Shown: positions 28,559-41,388, numbered from the stretch's first letter. The stretch is DNA of 64,000 bases from Collybiopsis luxurians FD-317 M1 (GCA_000827265.1 KN834757.1:534537-598536); one strand, 5' to 3'. The notes: generated by a model from the sequence alone, not told the origin. Numbers and translations are program-made.

Positions 28559-31046
28559 ATGTCGTTATTCACCAACTGGCTGTGGGGAAGCTCTCAGCTG
28601 GACGAAGCCATCGGTGAGCACAGAAACTCCTTCATTCTGAACGTCGCGCTCATTCTGTTCGTCAAGACAAGGCAACGTCCGAACTGTTACCCGCTGGTTC
28701 TGAAGATATTGCTCTCAATCTCGAAATATGTGACCAAATACGTTCTAAATCAGTTCCAGCAAAGGATGCTATGCGAGCCTTGAAGCGTCGTCTCAATCAC
28801 AAGAATCCAAACGTGCAGCTTTTGGCTCTTGGGGTACGCATATCTTATACAAAATCCAACAGGTTTCCTTATTTCGTCCCACAGTTGACCGATATATGTG
28901 TCAAGAATGGCGGTGACCACTTCCTTGCTGAAATTGGATCTAGAGAATTCATTGACAATCTGAGCTCAATCCTTCGAATGGATTCGCTCAATTTGGAAGT
29001 CAAAAACACCATATTGCGGCTTCTACAGAATTGGAGTGTTTCTTTCGAAAGCAAACCGTCACTTGGGTATGTCGCTCAGACCTGTCGAAATTTACAGCAC
29101 GAAGGTGTGTCAATTCTTTGCGCGCCAAAGTTGTTGCCACAATAACATTTACTAGGTTTCAAGTTTCCGCCTAAAGACCTCACTGCGTCGAATTCAGCCA
29201 TGGTCGATACCCAGACTGCGCCAGAATGGATTGACTCGGATGTTTGCCTCCGATGCCGGACTCCGTTTACTTTTACAAACAGAAAGCATCACTGTCGTAA
29301 CTGCGGTCAAGTTTACGATCAGGCTTGCTCCTCCAAGACGATGCCCCTTCCTCATTTCGGAATTACTCAAGAAGTTCGTGTTTGTGATACTTGTTATAAC
29401 AAGACGACCAAACGGGCGGAGAAAAAGTGAGTCAATTCCATGCGTCGAACAATTCTTTTTATTTATAAATGACCAGTGACAAAGCCCACCGCCACTCTGC
29501 CAGCATGCACAGTAGTCGACACGGTAGAGCTCGTGATCTCGCCGATGCGGACCTTCAGCGTGCCATACAGCTTTCCCTTCAGGAAGTTGGTGCCGCAGGC
29601 GGACATGCTCGTCCCGGTTACGTTCCTTATCAGCCCTCGTATCGATACTCTGAACCTCCCATCGTTGATCGCGCGTCAAGACCAAGTAATATTTCCGAAG
29701 ATGATGATCCTGATCTCAAAGCCGCCATAGAAGCCAGTTTGCGAGAAGCCAATGCTCCCAAACCAAGCGCGCCAATCGCAGTTGAGACGCCTCGCTCGGA
29801 ACAGCCTGCTTATGAAGGACCTGGGTACTCGCAATCATACCCTCCGGGCGTCGTCCCTCCCCATCCCGTCCTTCCTAATCTTCCAAACTACGATCTGGAA
29901 CCGCTAGAGACAGACGCAATTCTTACGTTCAGTCAGACGGTCGAACATGTGCAGGCTCAGGGGGGCCGTGACATGTCGCGTTATCCTGCAGTCAACGAGT
30001 TGTACGAGAAAGCTAGCAGTTTACGTCCCAAGCTGGCGATGAGTGTAGATGACACAGGAAGGAAAGAACGTGAGTCGGTACATCCGTTTACCTACCATTG
30101 TGACTGATATGGCATCTACTTAGAATTGCTTTCTGATATGCACGAGCAGTTGTCGCAGGCAGTGAAGCTTTACGATCAACTCTTATCTCAACAAGTTGCT
30201 CATCCTCGATGGAGATCACCCGAGCCAGTTGCAGCTCCATATCAGGGATATGCTCCTCCCACCAACAACCATGCGCAATGGGCTCCTAATGGTATCCAGG
30301 CTCCCGCGCAATCGGCAGTCCCTCAACCTCAGCCTTATGCTCCACCACAGGAAATGCACATCTCTACCCAACAATCGCAAATGCAATGGCATCCTCAGCA
30401 ACCCGTCTCACCATCGATGCACCCTACCTCACCCCCTCCTAACTCGTACCCGTCCAGCTCTCAACAGGCGTATCAAGCTCACTCACCCACACCTGTCCCT
30501 CAAACTTACTCTCAGGCGCCGACACCAACTCCGCAACAGTACCCATCCCCTTCATCTGCCTCACATTACTCTTCCCCTCCGCCCCAGCATCAATTCGCCC
30601 CACCAGCTCAATTTGCTCCCTCCTCACCTATGCTTTCTCGTCAGAGTACGATCTCGTACGCGCAGTCCGCTACCCCCCAGCCTCCGGCCTCATCATTAGC
30701 GCGAAGTAATACCCTGGCTACAAGTCATCCATCCCGATCCCAACAGGCATATCACCAGTCATCTCAGACCATGCATTCTCAGCCTCAGCAGACCCAGACA
30801 TACACCGCTGCTCCTACAAGCCCTCCGCACCAGCACCAGCAGCAGCAGCAGTATTATACTCAGAATCATTCTGCTCCTACCCCAGCTCCCGTTGCCCCTA
30901 TCCAGAGCATGACTTTGGCTCAATTTCCGGTCGCGCCAACGTCTGCCCCCCAGTCGATACAATCTCTTTACGGACCTTCGACGTCGATACCCGCCGGCGT
31001 CGTGCATACAGAAGAGCGGAAGGAAGCGTTGTTGATTGATTTATGA
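28559..31046 (+). CDS. VPS27: ESCRT-0 subunit VPS27 (Hrs homologue)
   Basis: Endosomal sorting receptor for ubiquitinated cargo. ATG 28559 ([18 protein letters not shown]). A VHS domain follows across three exons ([53 protein letters not shown]). The FYVE zinc finger ([33 protein letters not shown]) binds PI3P. Two ubiquitin-interacting motifs follow: [15 protein letters not shown] and [17 protein letters not shown] helical GAT-like segment ([19 protein letters not shown]) leads into a Pro/Gln/Ser-rich tail of about 290 residues. The protein ends EALLIDL, a C-terminal clathrin box. About five introns; all expected Vps27 parts are present in order. Confidence 0.96.
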
Positions 31047-31934
31047 ATACGTGGGTTGGTTTCGGGGGTTAGTAGTCATGTGTCACTCTATTAGTATACT
31101 CGTATGTGTCGTATGTATAACTTACCCGCTTTGGGAATCAAAATTCTTTTTTTTGTTGCTGGGGCTCCAGTCACGATCCCGAAACTTCCTTCCGGAGAGC
31201 TCTCTTGGGAGACTTTGGAGTCTAAATGTATGTAGTTACATAGTCCCTAGTATTCCCAGCTTCATAGAAGACTGTCGACCGCGGAATTGAGAGGAACCCA
31301 GTGAACGCAATTCCGTGTCGTCTTCGGGGCGAATTGCGGCGGATTGATTTCGGTTCAGTTCTGATAGAGCCCTGTCGTTCAACCGTTGCACTTGCGCACG
31401 GATTTTTTTTCACCACCTCAAGACCTTGACCGTCCCATGGTCACAAACTCTAGAACGTTCCAAGGCTAAATGATTTACGCTGGGCGTGTTCTTGCCATCG
31501 TCAGCATCCGCGTCTTGAGATTTCAACTGTTCCTGTCGTTCTGTCTCCTTCGCGAGTCCTCGTGAGGACTTGGTTTTCTTTTCAAGGTCTTTTTTTAATT
31601 GATGGCAATTTGCACCCGTCGCAATACATTCACTACATCTTCGCTTTCAGGACATCCAATGCCGCTGCCACCATCTGTTGGCCCTTACGTAGACGGGGGT
31701 CTAATCCTTCCATATTCCGTATAATGCGTTAGATGAAAAATAATACAGTCATACTAGGTTCTCCCTTCACCGGAATATGTGTATATATGCATATGTACAC
31801 AGTATCCGGATTGATTTCTTTCTTTAAAATACTTACAATCTCACCTCTCTGTCCCTTTCTTTCCGTTCTGGACTACACCCCCCCTCCTCCCACTGTCGAC
31901 GTACCGTACCGTACCGTATCGTATCAACGCATCA
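31047..31934. other. Intergenic stretch, no gene seen
   Basis: About 890 bp holding the VPS27 3' end and the promoter of the DUF6534 gene. A pentanucleotide microsatellite (GTACC/GTATC units, 31900-31926) lies just before the next start. No ORF has homology I recognise. Confidence 0.55.
31900..31926. repeat. Pentanucleotide microsatellite
   Basis: About five tandem copies of GTACC decaying to GTATC, ending 9 bp before the ATG of the DUF6534-type gene at 31935. Confidence 0.8.
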
Positions 31935-33644
31935 ATGTCACCGTCCTTCATTCCTGATCCCCTCCCTCCTTTCAATATCAACAGCAGCGTGGGTGCGTTT
32001 GAGATTGGGACACTGGTCGCTGTACTTTTGTTTGGGGCAACAACTGTACAGAGCTACTTGTACTATGAGAGGTACCCGAAGGACCACAAGTTGATTAAAT
32101 TCATGGTAAGCACCCCTCACTATTCAGGTTGATGCACGGTTTTATTTGGTTTTATTCTGTCGGCTGAAGGTCGCTTCTGTATGGTGAGCATTGGATTCAT
32201 ACAGTGTCATCCCAAAGTCCCGTCGAACGAACATCAGTCTTTCAGGCTCCTGGAACTGGGCCATACTATTTGCATCTGCCATGCGCTGTATACAATGACT
32301 ATTTCATGGTACGCGCAACCTCAGCTACTCGCTGTCCCGCCCGTCTCGTTAGATCTTTCAATCCTCATCAATGCATTTATCGGTCCTGTCGAACAGGTAG
32401 GTTTTTCTTGAATATATGCGTCCTCCAAGTCTCCTAGACCGTTACCTGATTTGATACGCGTTTTCAGGCCTGGTTCACGCGCCGCCTTTACGTCTTCTCG
32501 AAAAACCTGTGGCTAACAGCTATATGCTGTCTTCTCTCATTTGCAAGGCTCATTGCGAGCGTAGCGTACTCTGCCGTAGCTCTGCAAAGATTGAATATCG
32601 TCGTATTCGAGCTGAAATATTGGTGGATCTTGACGATCATCGTCGTCCTTGGGTCAGTGAACGATCTTATTCTGGCATGTTCACTCGGGTGGTATCTGTA
32701 CATGAATAAGAAGAAGAATGTTGCGAGGTTGGTGAACCGGTATTTTGGGAAGATAAATCCTTGATGCAACTCGCTTTTCTTTTTTCACACAGGGTGGCCA
32801 AATTACTGGATCGCCTGATTCTCTGGGCTGTAGGTAGGTAGAATTCCTTCGTCATAAAAGCATAATGGTTACTGATTTCAATTAGAAACTAGTGCGATAA
32901 CAACGTATGTGCCGGACGCGATTGAATCCCAGACGAGCCTATTAAAAACTTCCTCGACAGCGTTGCTACTGTGGCGATGATGATATGCGTAAGTGTCGTG
33001 CAAATGTCCAAGCTAGGATATCTTGGTTGTAACTGCATTCTACTTTTAGTTCTTTACGATGCCCTGGAATTTCATTTACATTGCCGTATACGTATGTTTG
33101 GCCAAGGGTAAGTCGAAAAAACCCTGTTTCATGCTTGTCGTCTTACTAATTTTTGTACCATATAAAGTATACGCTAATGCCCTCCTGGCATCGTAAGTTG
33201 ACATTCTCTAAACTACCAAGTGAAATCCGTGTAAATTTTGTTCTCATCAACAGACTGAATGCTCGAGAAGTTTTCTCCCAGCGATTCGGAGAAGTAATGA
33301 CTCTTGAGCATCTGAGTAATAGCTCGAGGTCCAGACCATTCTCCCAACCAGTCGTGAGTATCATACCATAGGTACCATTGTGGGTAAAATACATAACGAG
33401 TTATTCTAGTCGTACCGTTTTCGCAGCCAGTTCTCAGACGAGGGTCAAATTGCGTCACCAGGCTTAATCTCGGATTCATTTGCGGAAGAATTCGACCGAT
33501 ATGACCCAGAGTCACCTAGGGAAGATATAGCTTGGAAGAAATTCCCAGTCACGGTGAGTAGAATTGACTTGGCGGAGTTTGGATACTGAATGATATCCTG
33601 TGCAGGTAAGGGTGGAGAGAGAATCCGAAATCTCTGGTAGATAA
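31935..33644 (+). CDS. DUF6534-type multi-pass membrane protein, copy A
   Basis: Start MSPSFIPDPLPPFNINSSVG. Several predicted transmembrane helices: GAFEIGTLVAVLLFGATTVQ, HTICICHALYTMTISWYA, LTAICCLLSFARLIASVAYS and WWILTIIVVLGSVNDLILAC. The C-terminal DUF6534-like block is LLDRLILWAVETSAITT, TVATVAMMICFFTMPWNFIY, CLAK, VYANALLAS, LNAR. Exons are short and include a 14-nt exon at 32170-32183 (GTCGCTTCTGTATG, encoding VASVW with its neighbour). The acceptor before GTTGCTACTGTG must be CGACAG to keep frame. The tail is hydrophilic and ends near 33644. Agaricomycetes have many such proteins with GPCR-like topology; no function is established. Tandem with copy B. Confidence 0.82.
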
Positions 33645-34379
33645 GGATGTTAACAAGCGACAGTAATAGATCAGCAACTGAACCAAACTTGTTGTATGAA
33701 AAGTGTTCAGGGGTAGGACCCGGACGTGGAACTTAACTTACTCGTTGAATTAATGAGGCCCCAAAGGACTAAAATGAATCAATAGCTTGACTTCCACTCG
33801 AGGTCAGTCCTGACTCTCCTGGAGAGGATTCGGTCGAGGTCGCCGACTTTCTACTAACCAATCTCCTGCACCGTCGGTTGTACTCGTGCCCTTCTCCACA
33901 TAATTCTGTGTCTGAGAAAGGTTTTGTTGAAGACGTTGCTCCTATGAACGAGGGGGTACTTGTCAGTCATGATCCAGTGTTGACAGTCGTTCTTGTTGAA
34001 ATGAAATCGGTATCGAAGATGAGAGTCTGGAATTAACGTGCAAAGCTGCGGTGCACCAGAGAATTAGTAGTTCAACATTCAGAAGCAGACCTTGTTCATT
34101 ATGAAGCCAGATTTTGGCCCCAATCCAATCAAGCTTTCAGCCAATATCATTCTTTCGTGGACGATCTGAAGCGTAGCCTAGCGACCCCTGCGACTATCAG
34201 GGGTCTTCACAACTTTCATTTCAAGGTCGGGCTTAGCAGGGTCGGGCACAGGTGGGGGATCGATGACATTATGGAGCGCTTCTTTCCCCGGCCCTCATCC
34301 TTTTATACCTCATGGAAGCCAGACGCATATGCACCCGACTCCGGGAACGCTTTTCTTCCGCCAAGTTCTACACGCCCCG
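33645..34379. other. Spacer between DUF6534-type paralogues
   Basis: About 735 bp containing the 3' end of copy A and the promoter of copy B. Short ORFs only; none has recognisable homology and no repeat stands out. Confidence 0.5.
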
Positions 34380-36101
34380 ATGCCGCCATCCTTCTTCCCC
34401 GATCCGCTTCCTCCTTTCGACATCAACACCAGTGTGGGAGCGTTCGAAGTTGGAACCCTGGTGGCGGCCTTTCTTTTTGGCGTGACCACTGTACAGGTGT
34501 ACCTATACTTCGAAAGATATAAGAGGGATGATGTTTTTATCAAATTGATGGTAAGTAGGTCGATGCAACGACTAGGACGCGTTTTTTTTTTGATCGACCG
34601 CTTTTTCCATCGTAGGTCCTTCTCGTATGGTAAGCCCCCTGGTTGTTGCTACGAAATATTATTCAAAAACTTTCGTGTTTCAGGCTCTTAGAGCTAGCCC
34701 ATACTGTTTGTATCTGCCACGCGTTATACGTTCAGACCGTGACTTGGTACGGGCAACCTGAACTACTTGCCATCCCACCAATCTCGCTCGACCTTTCCAT
34801 TCTCATCAACGCCTTCATTGGCCCCATCGAGCAGGTCGGTTTTCCCTAGATATATGTGTTGTACCCACGTCTGTCTGACCTCTTTTCAGGCTTGGTTCAC
34901 GCGTCGCGTCTACATCTTCTCGAGAAACATGTGGCTTACAGGCTTATGCTGTCTTCTTTCCCTTTCGAGGCTTGGGGCTACACTAGCTTATGCTTCCTTT
35001 GCTCTGGAAAGGTAGGTTTTGCGTTTTCAATCATGAAACGGTTATTCAACACTCTCCTTTCCCTTGTTCCGAAGGCCAAATATTGTTGTCTTCGAATTGA
35101 AGTACTGGTGGCTGTTGATGACTATCGTGATTATTGGGTCCGTGAATGATTTTATCCTCGCCCTCTCACTTGGCTGGTATCTCTATAAGAGCAAGGAAAA
35201 TAGTTTTGAGAGGTTTGGGAACAGTCATAGCGAAAAGATTTTGGAATAACCTCTTCGTATTTTAGCGCGAGCAGATTACTCGATCGCCTGATTATATGGA
35301 CTATAGGTTGGTTGAATCAGTTGCTCCAGAGCCAGCCGTTTTTATTGAATGTTTTATGGCTACTAGAGACTAGCGCAACCACAACGTTCGTCGAAACACC
35401 AAAAGAAAGACAGGATTACTGACTCTTTCGCTGACAGCGTTGCCACTTTGACGATGATGATCTGCGTAAGTACTATGATCACACCTAGTTCAAGACTATA
35501 ATGACTTTGAGTGGCAGTTTTTTGTAATGCCAGTGAATTTCATCTACATTGGAGTATATCTATGTCTAGCCAAGAGTAAGCGAATCTTATTCTCTAATGT
35601 CTTCTAGTTGACTGACCTGTTTTTGCTCTAGTATACGCCAACGCCCTTATGGCATCGTAAGTCTATGCTCCTTCAATTGAGCTGAATGTATTGGCATACC
35701 GGCTATCGTTTCAGACTAAATGCTAGGGAACGTTTCTCTAAATTTTATAATACGACTTCACACTCGAGCAGCGGAAGGTCCGGAACTGTGAATCGTTTTA
35801 CTCACCCAATTGTAAGCGCTGTCTTTTACCACCAGTGTGGATGAGTTTAGGATATCGGTTTTCTTTAGACATTTCAGTTCCGCAGCCAACTATCCGAAGC
35901 GGATCAAACAGTTGCTTCGTCGGTACCATCCATTGGGAGATATGACCCAGGCGATCCGGGGGATCAGATTGCTTTAACGAGCTTGAAGTACACTGCTACG
36001 GTGAGTTATCTCGGCTCTTCAGTCCGCTGCCTGGATAATGAACTGCTCAGGAGGCTCAAGTCGATGAACATGCTAAGGAAGGAAGCATTGAGATATCGTA
36101 G
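34380..36101 (+). CDS. DUF6534-type multi-pass membrane protein, copy B
   Basis: Tandem paralogue of copy A. Start MPPSFFPDPLPPFDINTSVG (ATG 34380). Matching helices are GAFEVGTLVAAFLFGVTTVQ, HTVCICHALYVQTVTWYG, LTGLCCLLSLSRLGATLAYA and WWLLMTIVIIGSVNDFILAL. The C-terminal block reads LLDRLIIWTIETSATTT, VATLTMMICFFVMPVNFIY, CLAKIYANALMASLNARERF. The exon layout is the same as copy A, including a 14-nt exon at 34616-34629 (GTCCTTCTCGTATG). The tail has FRSQLSEADQTVASS and ends EAQVDEHAKEGSIEIS with TAG at 36099-36101. No disruption found. Confidence 0.82.
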
Positions 36102-36379
36102 GCGCAGCAATAGGAAGAAATCTATACACCTCGATACACGTTCACTCGGACATATGACACGCTGAAGAGGATTCTAAAGTGAAGTCAAATAGCTTGGTAT
36201 CGGACTAGCGAATAAGCTTGTACATGTATCGACGTCGGAAATCATCATCGTAAGGATTCTGGAGCGTGTAATGCTTATGGTTCGGCGACTCTTTAAACTC
36301 GAATTAAAACAAAGTAGCTCACTTCGGCCGCGACTGGTTTTGCTCTTTTTCGACAAAGCCGAATCATATTCCTTGCGTG
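36102..36379. other. Short spacer before the array remnant
   Basis: About 280 bp between copy B and the first recognisable homology to the membrane-protein array. Probably the left junction of the array; no clear feature. Confidence 0.4.
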
Positions 36380-36720
36380 TCGAGCCAGAGTGTTTAAAAC
36401 ACACTCGGTTTCTCTATTACAATATCTCGCATTACTCGCCTGGTCTCTCTCTTTCCGTACACCTCTTGAACGCCTTCTGTGGTGGATTTTTTGGACTTAC
36501 ATCGACGGTTCAACCCATTCTGTTGACTATCGCTCTTGGATTCGGTCTTTTGAGGAAGTTGGATTCAACGATGTTGATTTTTGCACCAGCCATTTTTTCA
36601 CTCATGTATGGGGCATGTAGAGTCGGACTCATCGGCCTAGCGTTGATAGAATTACGGGATCTTCCTGATACTGCACATCAATCCGTGCAATGGCTGCAGT
36701 TTATCCCGCATATAGGATGA
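36380..36720 (+). pseudogene. Frameshifted C-terminal remnant of the array membrane-protein family
   Basis: Homologous only to the last ~110 residues of the three copies to the right. One frame reads LLAWSLSFRTPLERLLWWIF. After a one-base insertion in a T-run near 36488-36495 the next frame continues as STVQPILL and then ACRVGLIGLALIELRDLPDT, AHQSVQWLQFIPHIG and stop. The 5' two thirds are missing. It keeps the intact family C-terminus that copy 1 has lost. Confidence 0.8.
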
Positions 36721-37374
36721 GACTCAGACTCAGGCGTAGACTACAGCTTGTTTTCATCTTCAATTCTGGGACTGATTCGGATTAGATGTATTATCGTGTC
36801 CTATATGTTACTTGTAATTACAGGGTCAGAATGGACTGCTAGAATCGAAGACCTATAGCTCTAAGAGAGACTCGATGTGATACGGAATAATGAGCCTTTC
36901 ATACGAGATCTCGAATGATCCATGACGCACTCCGAAAACACAATTTGGCCACGACTGTATTTCTTCTTTTTGGAAAACTTTGAATTAAATTCCTTCTGCC
37001 TCATTCGTGAAGTATTTGAAAGATACACTTTCTACCACAGGCTTTGCAATTTCAACATCTATGTGGGACCTGTTTTCGCAGCATTTACTTACGCGCCAAG
37101 ACGTGTCTCCTAGCCTCGATGCGTCGACGCGTCAGTCACATGATCTTAATTTCCCCTTTTCATGATCTTCCATGTAATAAATATGAGAGAGGAACGGACG
37201 GATAATAGTGGGTCTGGATTGCGCGGAGCGTACACTGACCGTTGGTGGGATAGAAAAGAGACGGAAACGAATCAGCGGAGAACTTGCGGCGCTGATTAGA
37301 TTATCGCAATCGATCTCTTTAAAAAAAACAGAAAAGCCGAACATGAGGCCAATAACTGTTTCTTCCAGCCGTAG
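36721..37374. repeat. Diverged 5'-flank unit of the array (upstream of copy 1)
   Basis: Contains GGTCAGAATGGACT (36831-36844) and GCGTCGACGCGTCAGTCACA near 37122-37141 followed by TGATCTTAAT. These correspond to the CCAGAATG...GCGTCGACGC(A/G)TCAATCACATGATCTTAAT spacers before copies 2 and 3. It serves as promoter and leader for copy 1. No ORF. Confidence 0.6.
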
Positions 37375-39123
37375 ATGGTCCTACTGTACGCTCTTGCTCG
37401 CCCCATACTTTCCAGCGGAATGTCGTCTTTAGGACTAAGCTCTGTTACTGCCAAGGATCCGCCTTGCAACGATATCACTCCCAGTCGTACGCTATTCAGC
37501 ATTCTCTCCAGCTGCTTCAGTGTAATCTTCATTTGCGTCTGGGTTGCGATTCATCCAAATGTTCCCAATGCAAAGCATTCTTCGTATCGGGTGTTATTCG
37601 ATAAATTCAGTATTACATTCTTGGCCCTCCTGGCTCCAGAGCTCATGGTCATTTGGGCATTGCGACAATGGGTATCTGCTCAGAGAATTTTGCAAAAATA
37701 CAAAAGTCAGTTCTAATTTGATGCTTACATACTCTTCGAGAACTGACTTCAACTCTAATGCAGAATATGGTTGGACAAAGAGGCACGTTTACCTTGCTCT
37801 CATGAGGGGTTTTGCACTCTATGACAAAGAAGGATTTGTACTTCACCTTTGGGATCCGGAATTCAATGATTTTCAAGGAAGGAGGTGGTCATGGTACACG
37901 GAACGCCATGGCCAGTACTTGGCGATGGTGAAAGAGGAATGGAAGACATTTTCTGCATCTGTATGCAACTTTTTTTTCTGAATCAGCTTCGTTTAAATGA
38001 ACTGGAAGATACATAGCCTTTCTGGACTTCTGAGCAGAAAAACCCTCAACTGGACTCATCGAGTACACTTTTCAATTTCAGCGGAGGACAAGATACATCC
38101 TACCAGGAAGCCTCTAATCCATTTGCAGGAGAAACCAACGAGCAACTTGAGATGACACCTTCCACCGCTGGATCAAGGAAATCGGATGAAAGGGGAGGAT
38201 TATTGCACTCCCCAGATGCCCAGGCAGGATACCAGTCTCAAGACATTGAAGACTTCGAATGCTTACTGGAGCTTTTCGCGGCCAAAGGGTTTATAACTAT
38301 TTCGGAGGAAGAGATAATGGATAATTTGAACCACACCGACTGGGTAACGAAAGCTATTGCAGTGGTCCAGACTGGATGGTTTGTTTCGCAGTATGCCGCT
38401 CGCACTGCAGAAAGAATAGCAATAACCCAGCTTGAAGTTCTGACTTTAGCCTTTGCCTTGCTCAACTTTGCGACATACTTGCTGTGGTGGAGCAAACCGC
38501 AGGGAGTTCGTCACCCAGTCTGTGTTTACTGGCCTGTCCCAGCGAGATTGAAGGTGGTGTTTTCCCAGAAAAATCTGCGGATCCTCGATTGGGACCGGGT
38601 CCTTCCTGTGGACCCTTCTTGGCTTCAGAAATACCAATGGGGTAATTTTCTTGTATGGATCATTGGCATCTTCTTTGGCCCGATTTCATACTTGTTTCTG
38701 TATCTACCATCGCTTGCTCTGGCTGGCAAGTCCCTTACCGAGGACGTCGATGATAATCTCTTCGACTCTAGCCTGAGAGACACTCTTATTAGGATTCACA
38801 TTGCCACATGTTTCATGGTGTCCATCTTTGGCTGCATTCACTTACTTGCCTGGTCTTTCTCATTCCATACACCTCTCGAACGCCATTTGTGGTGGATGTT
38901 TGCACTTGCAATAACGGTTCAACCAATCCTGTCTGTCGTAACTATTGCAGCTTTAGTAATTCTTTTGGATATTAAACTGAATCACAGTGGACAAGGTAAA
39001 ATTTTGAACCCTTTTGCATACTTTTTCCTACTCGCGTATGCAGCTTGCAGAATTGGACTCATTGTTCTGGCGTTGATGGAATTGCGGGATCTTCCTGGCA
39101 CTGCATATCAAGCTGTGCAATAG
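37375..39123 (+). CDS. Array membrane protein, copy 1 (C-terminus cut by a nonsense codon)
   Basis: Uncharacterised multi-pass membrane protein of a family expanded in Agaricomycetes. ATG 37375. Exon 1 ends QKYK at GTCAGT, exon 2 runs KYGWTKRHVYLALMRGFALY to TFSAS, and exon 3 begins KNPQLDSSSTLFNFSGG. Membrane segments include SILSSCFSVIFICVWVAIHP, FALLNFATYLLWWSKPQG and HLLAWSFSFHTPLERHLWWM. The cytosolic middle is Ser-rich with DFECLLELFAAKGFITISEE. The frame is open to TAG at 39121-39123, where copy 3 and the remnant have TGG, removing seven residues (WLQFIPHIG in full). Probably still expressed, as it is the most intact of the three. Role unknown. Confidence 0.7.
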
Positions 39124-39574
39124 TTACGATTCATCCCGCATGTAGGATACTAAGGCTCATACTCGGTCAGCCTTTATAGGCTTTCTTTGGGAGTAATTCG
39201 GAATAGAGTATTCTTGTTTGTACATATTATATAGTGACAGCCAGAATGTACTATTTAAAGCCAACGGACGTGAACTCGCTTGAATTAACTTTACCCTTGG
39301 TGCTAAATCTGCAAAATTCTCTAGGCTGCGGGCAATGGAGGGTATGTCATGTGATCTGGAGAACCCTTCCTGCTGCGTCGACGCGTCGACGCATCAATCA
39401 CATGATCTTAATCTCCCCAGAGGGGCGGATGGATGAGAGTTGAAAGAGGCGTCTGAGTCACATGGAGCATACGTTGACTGTTGATGAGATAGAAACAGAG
39501 GTAAGCAAATCAGCAAAGAACTTGCCGGGTTGATTGCAATCAGAAAGCTGAACACCTGTTTCTTCCAGCCTTCG
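39124..39574. repeat. Duplicated spacer between copies 1 and 2
   Basis: Part of the tandem unit. It contains GACAGCCAGAATG (39235), CTAGGCTGCGGGCAATGGAG, GAGAACCCTTCCTGCTGCG, a (GTCGACGC)n run near 39379-39394 and ATCACATGATCTTAATC. All recur before copy 3 and partly after it. It acts as the copy-2 promoter. Confidence 0.75.
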
Positions 39575-41388
39575 ATGGTTCTACTGTACGCCTTTGCTTG
39601 CCCCATACTTTCCAGTGGAACGTCGTCTTTCCGAACAAACTCTGTTACTACTGAGGATGTGCCCTGCAACGACATCACTCAGTGTTGAACGCTATTCGGC
39701 ATTCTCTCCAGCTGCTTTAGCGTAATTTTTATTTGCGTCTGGGTTGCGATTCATCCCAATGTTCCCGCCGTAAAGCGGTCTTCATATCGGGTGTTATTCG
39801 ATAAGCTCTGTATTACATTCGTGGCTCTCCTGGCTCCGGAGCTTATAGTCTCTTGGGCAGTGCAGCAATGGATAGTTGCTCGGAGAATTTTGAAGAAATA
39901 CGAAAGTCAGTTTTGCTTTAGTACTTACATACTCTTCGAGAATTGATATCAACTTCAATGCAGAATATGGTTGGACCAAGACACACGCTTACCTTGCTCT
40001 TATGGGGGGATTTGCACTTTATGACAAAGATGGTTTTGTATTTCACCTGTGGGATCCAGAATTTGATGATCTCAAAGAGGTGGCGTGGTCATCGTACAAG
40101 GAACAACATGGTCAGTACTTGACAAAGGTGAAGGAGGAATGGAAGACATTTTCTGCATCGGTGTGCTAATCATTTTCTAAATTGGCTTTGTTTGAATGAC
40201 TTTGAAGATACATAGCCTTTCTGGGCTTTTGATCAGAAGAACCTTCAACCAGACTCATCGAGTACACATTTTGATCTCGGCGGAGAACAATATACTTCTA
40301 GTCCGGAAGCATCTGACCCCTCTGCCGAAGACACCAGCGAGCAACTCGAGATGAGACCTTCTACTGCTGGGTCAAATAGTTCAGATGAAAGGGGAGGGTT
40401 ATTGCACTCCCCAAATGCCCAGGCAGAAACCCCGCCCCAAAATATTGAAGACTTCGACTGCTTACTGGAGCTTTTCGCAGCCAATGGGTTTATAACTATC
40501 ACGGAGGACGAAATAAAGGATAACCTGAACCACACCGACTGGGTAACAAAGGTTATTGCAGTCATCCAGACAGGGCGGTTTGTTTTGCAGTGTGTCGCTT
40601 GCGCTGAAGAAAGAAAAGCAATAACTGAACTTGAAATTCTGACTTTGGCCTTCGCCTTGCTCAACTTTGCAACATACTTGCTGTGGTGGAGCAAACCGCA
40701 GGGTGTTCGTCACCCTATCTGCATTTACTGGCCTGTTCCAGTGAAATCAAAGGAGGAGCTTTCTCGGAAAAACATGAACTTTGATTGGATCCTTGGACTG
40801 GGCCTTCCTCGCCTTCCTTAGGAGCTTTCTTGGCTTTTGAAATCTCGATCAGGCAGTATCGTTGCCTGGATCATCAACGTCTTCTATGGCCTAATTGTCC
40901 TTGGTGTATTCGGCCCGATTGCCATCCTCAGATACTTGTTTCTGTATCTACCATTCATTGCTCTGCTTGGTGAGAACCTTATCGGTGACGTCGACAATAG
41001 TCTTTTCAAACCTAGCGTGAATGTCAGTCTCTCTCAGGCTTTTATTGCCCCATGTACTGCGGCCATCTTTGGTAGCATTCATTTACTTGCCTGGTCTTTC
41101 TCTTTCCATACACCTCTTGAACGTCTTTTGTGGCAGATATTTGCACTTGCAATGACGGTTCTACCAATTCTGATCATTGTTGTTGTTGTTGTTGGACATC
41201 TTGCAAACTATACAGCTTTTAAACACCATGTGGATAATATTGGTCTAACTTTTGTATGCATCTTTCTCTTCGCGTATGCAGCTTGTAGAATCGGACTTGT
41301 CGTTCTGGCGTTGATGGAATTGCGGAATCTTCCTGATACTGCATACCAAGCTGTGCAATGGTTACAATTCATCCTGCATATAGGATAA
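39575..41388 (+). pseudogene. Array membrane protein, copy 2 (two nonsense codons)
   Basis: Same exon plan as copies 1 and 3. Exon 1 starts MVLLYAFACPILSSG and hits TGA at 39686-39688, where copy 3 has CGA. Further on, TAG at 40819-40821 replaces the TGG of copy 3 (GLPWELSW there). The rest reads well: IHLLAWSFSFHTPLERLLWQ, AACRIGLVVLALMELRNLPD and the full C-terminus WLQFILHIG. Copy 2 also has a 9-bp insertion before the second stop (LPRLP). Two separate open pieces remain (exon 3 part 40351-40818 and 40837-41388). Unlikely to make full-length protein. Confidence 0.82.

Noticed and set aside
30196..30699. 167-codon ORF in the VPS27 tail
   Set aside because: Out-of-frame shadow of the Pro/Gln-rich tail; the true frame ends in the LIDL clathrin box.
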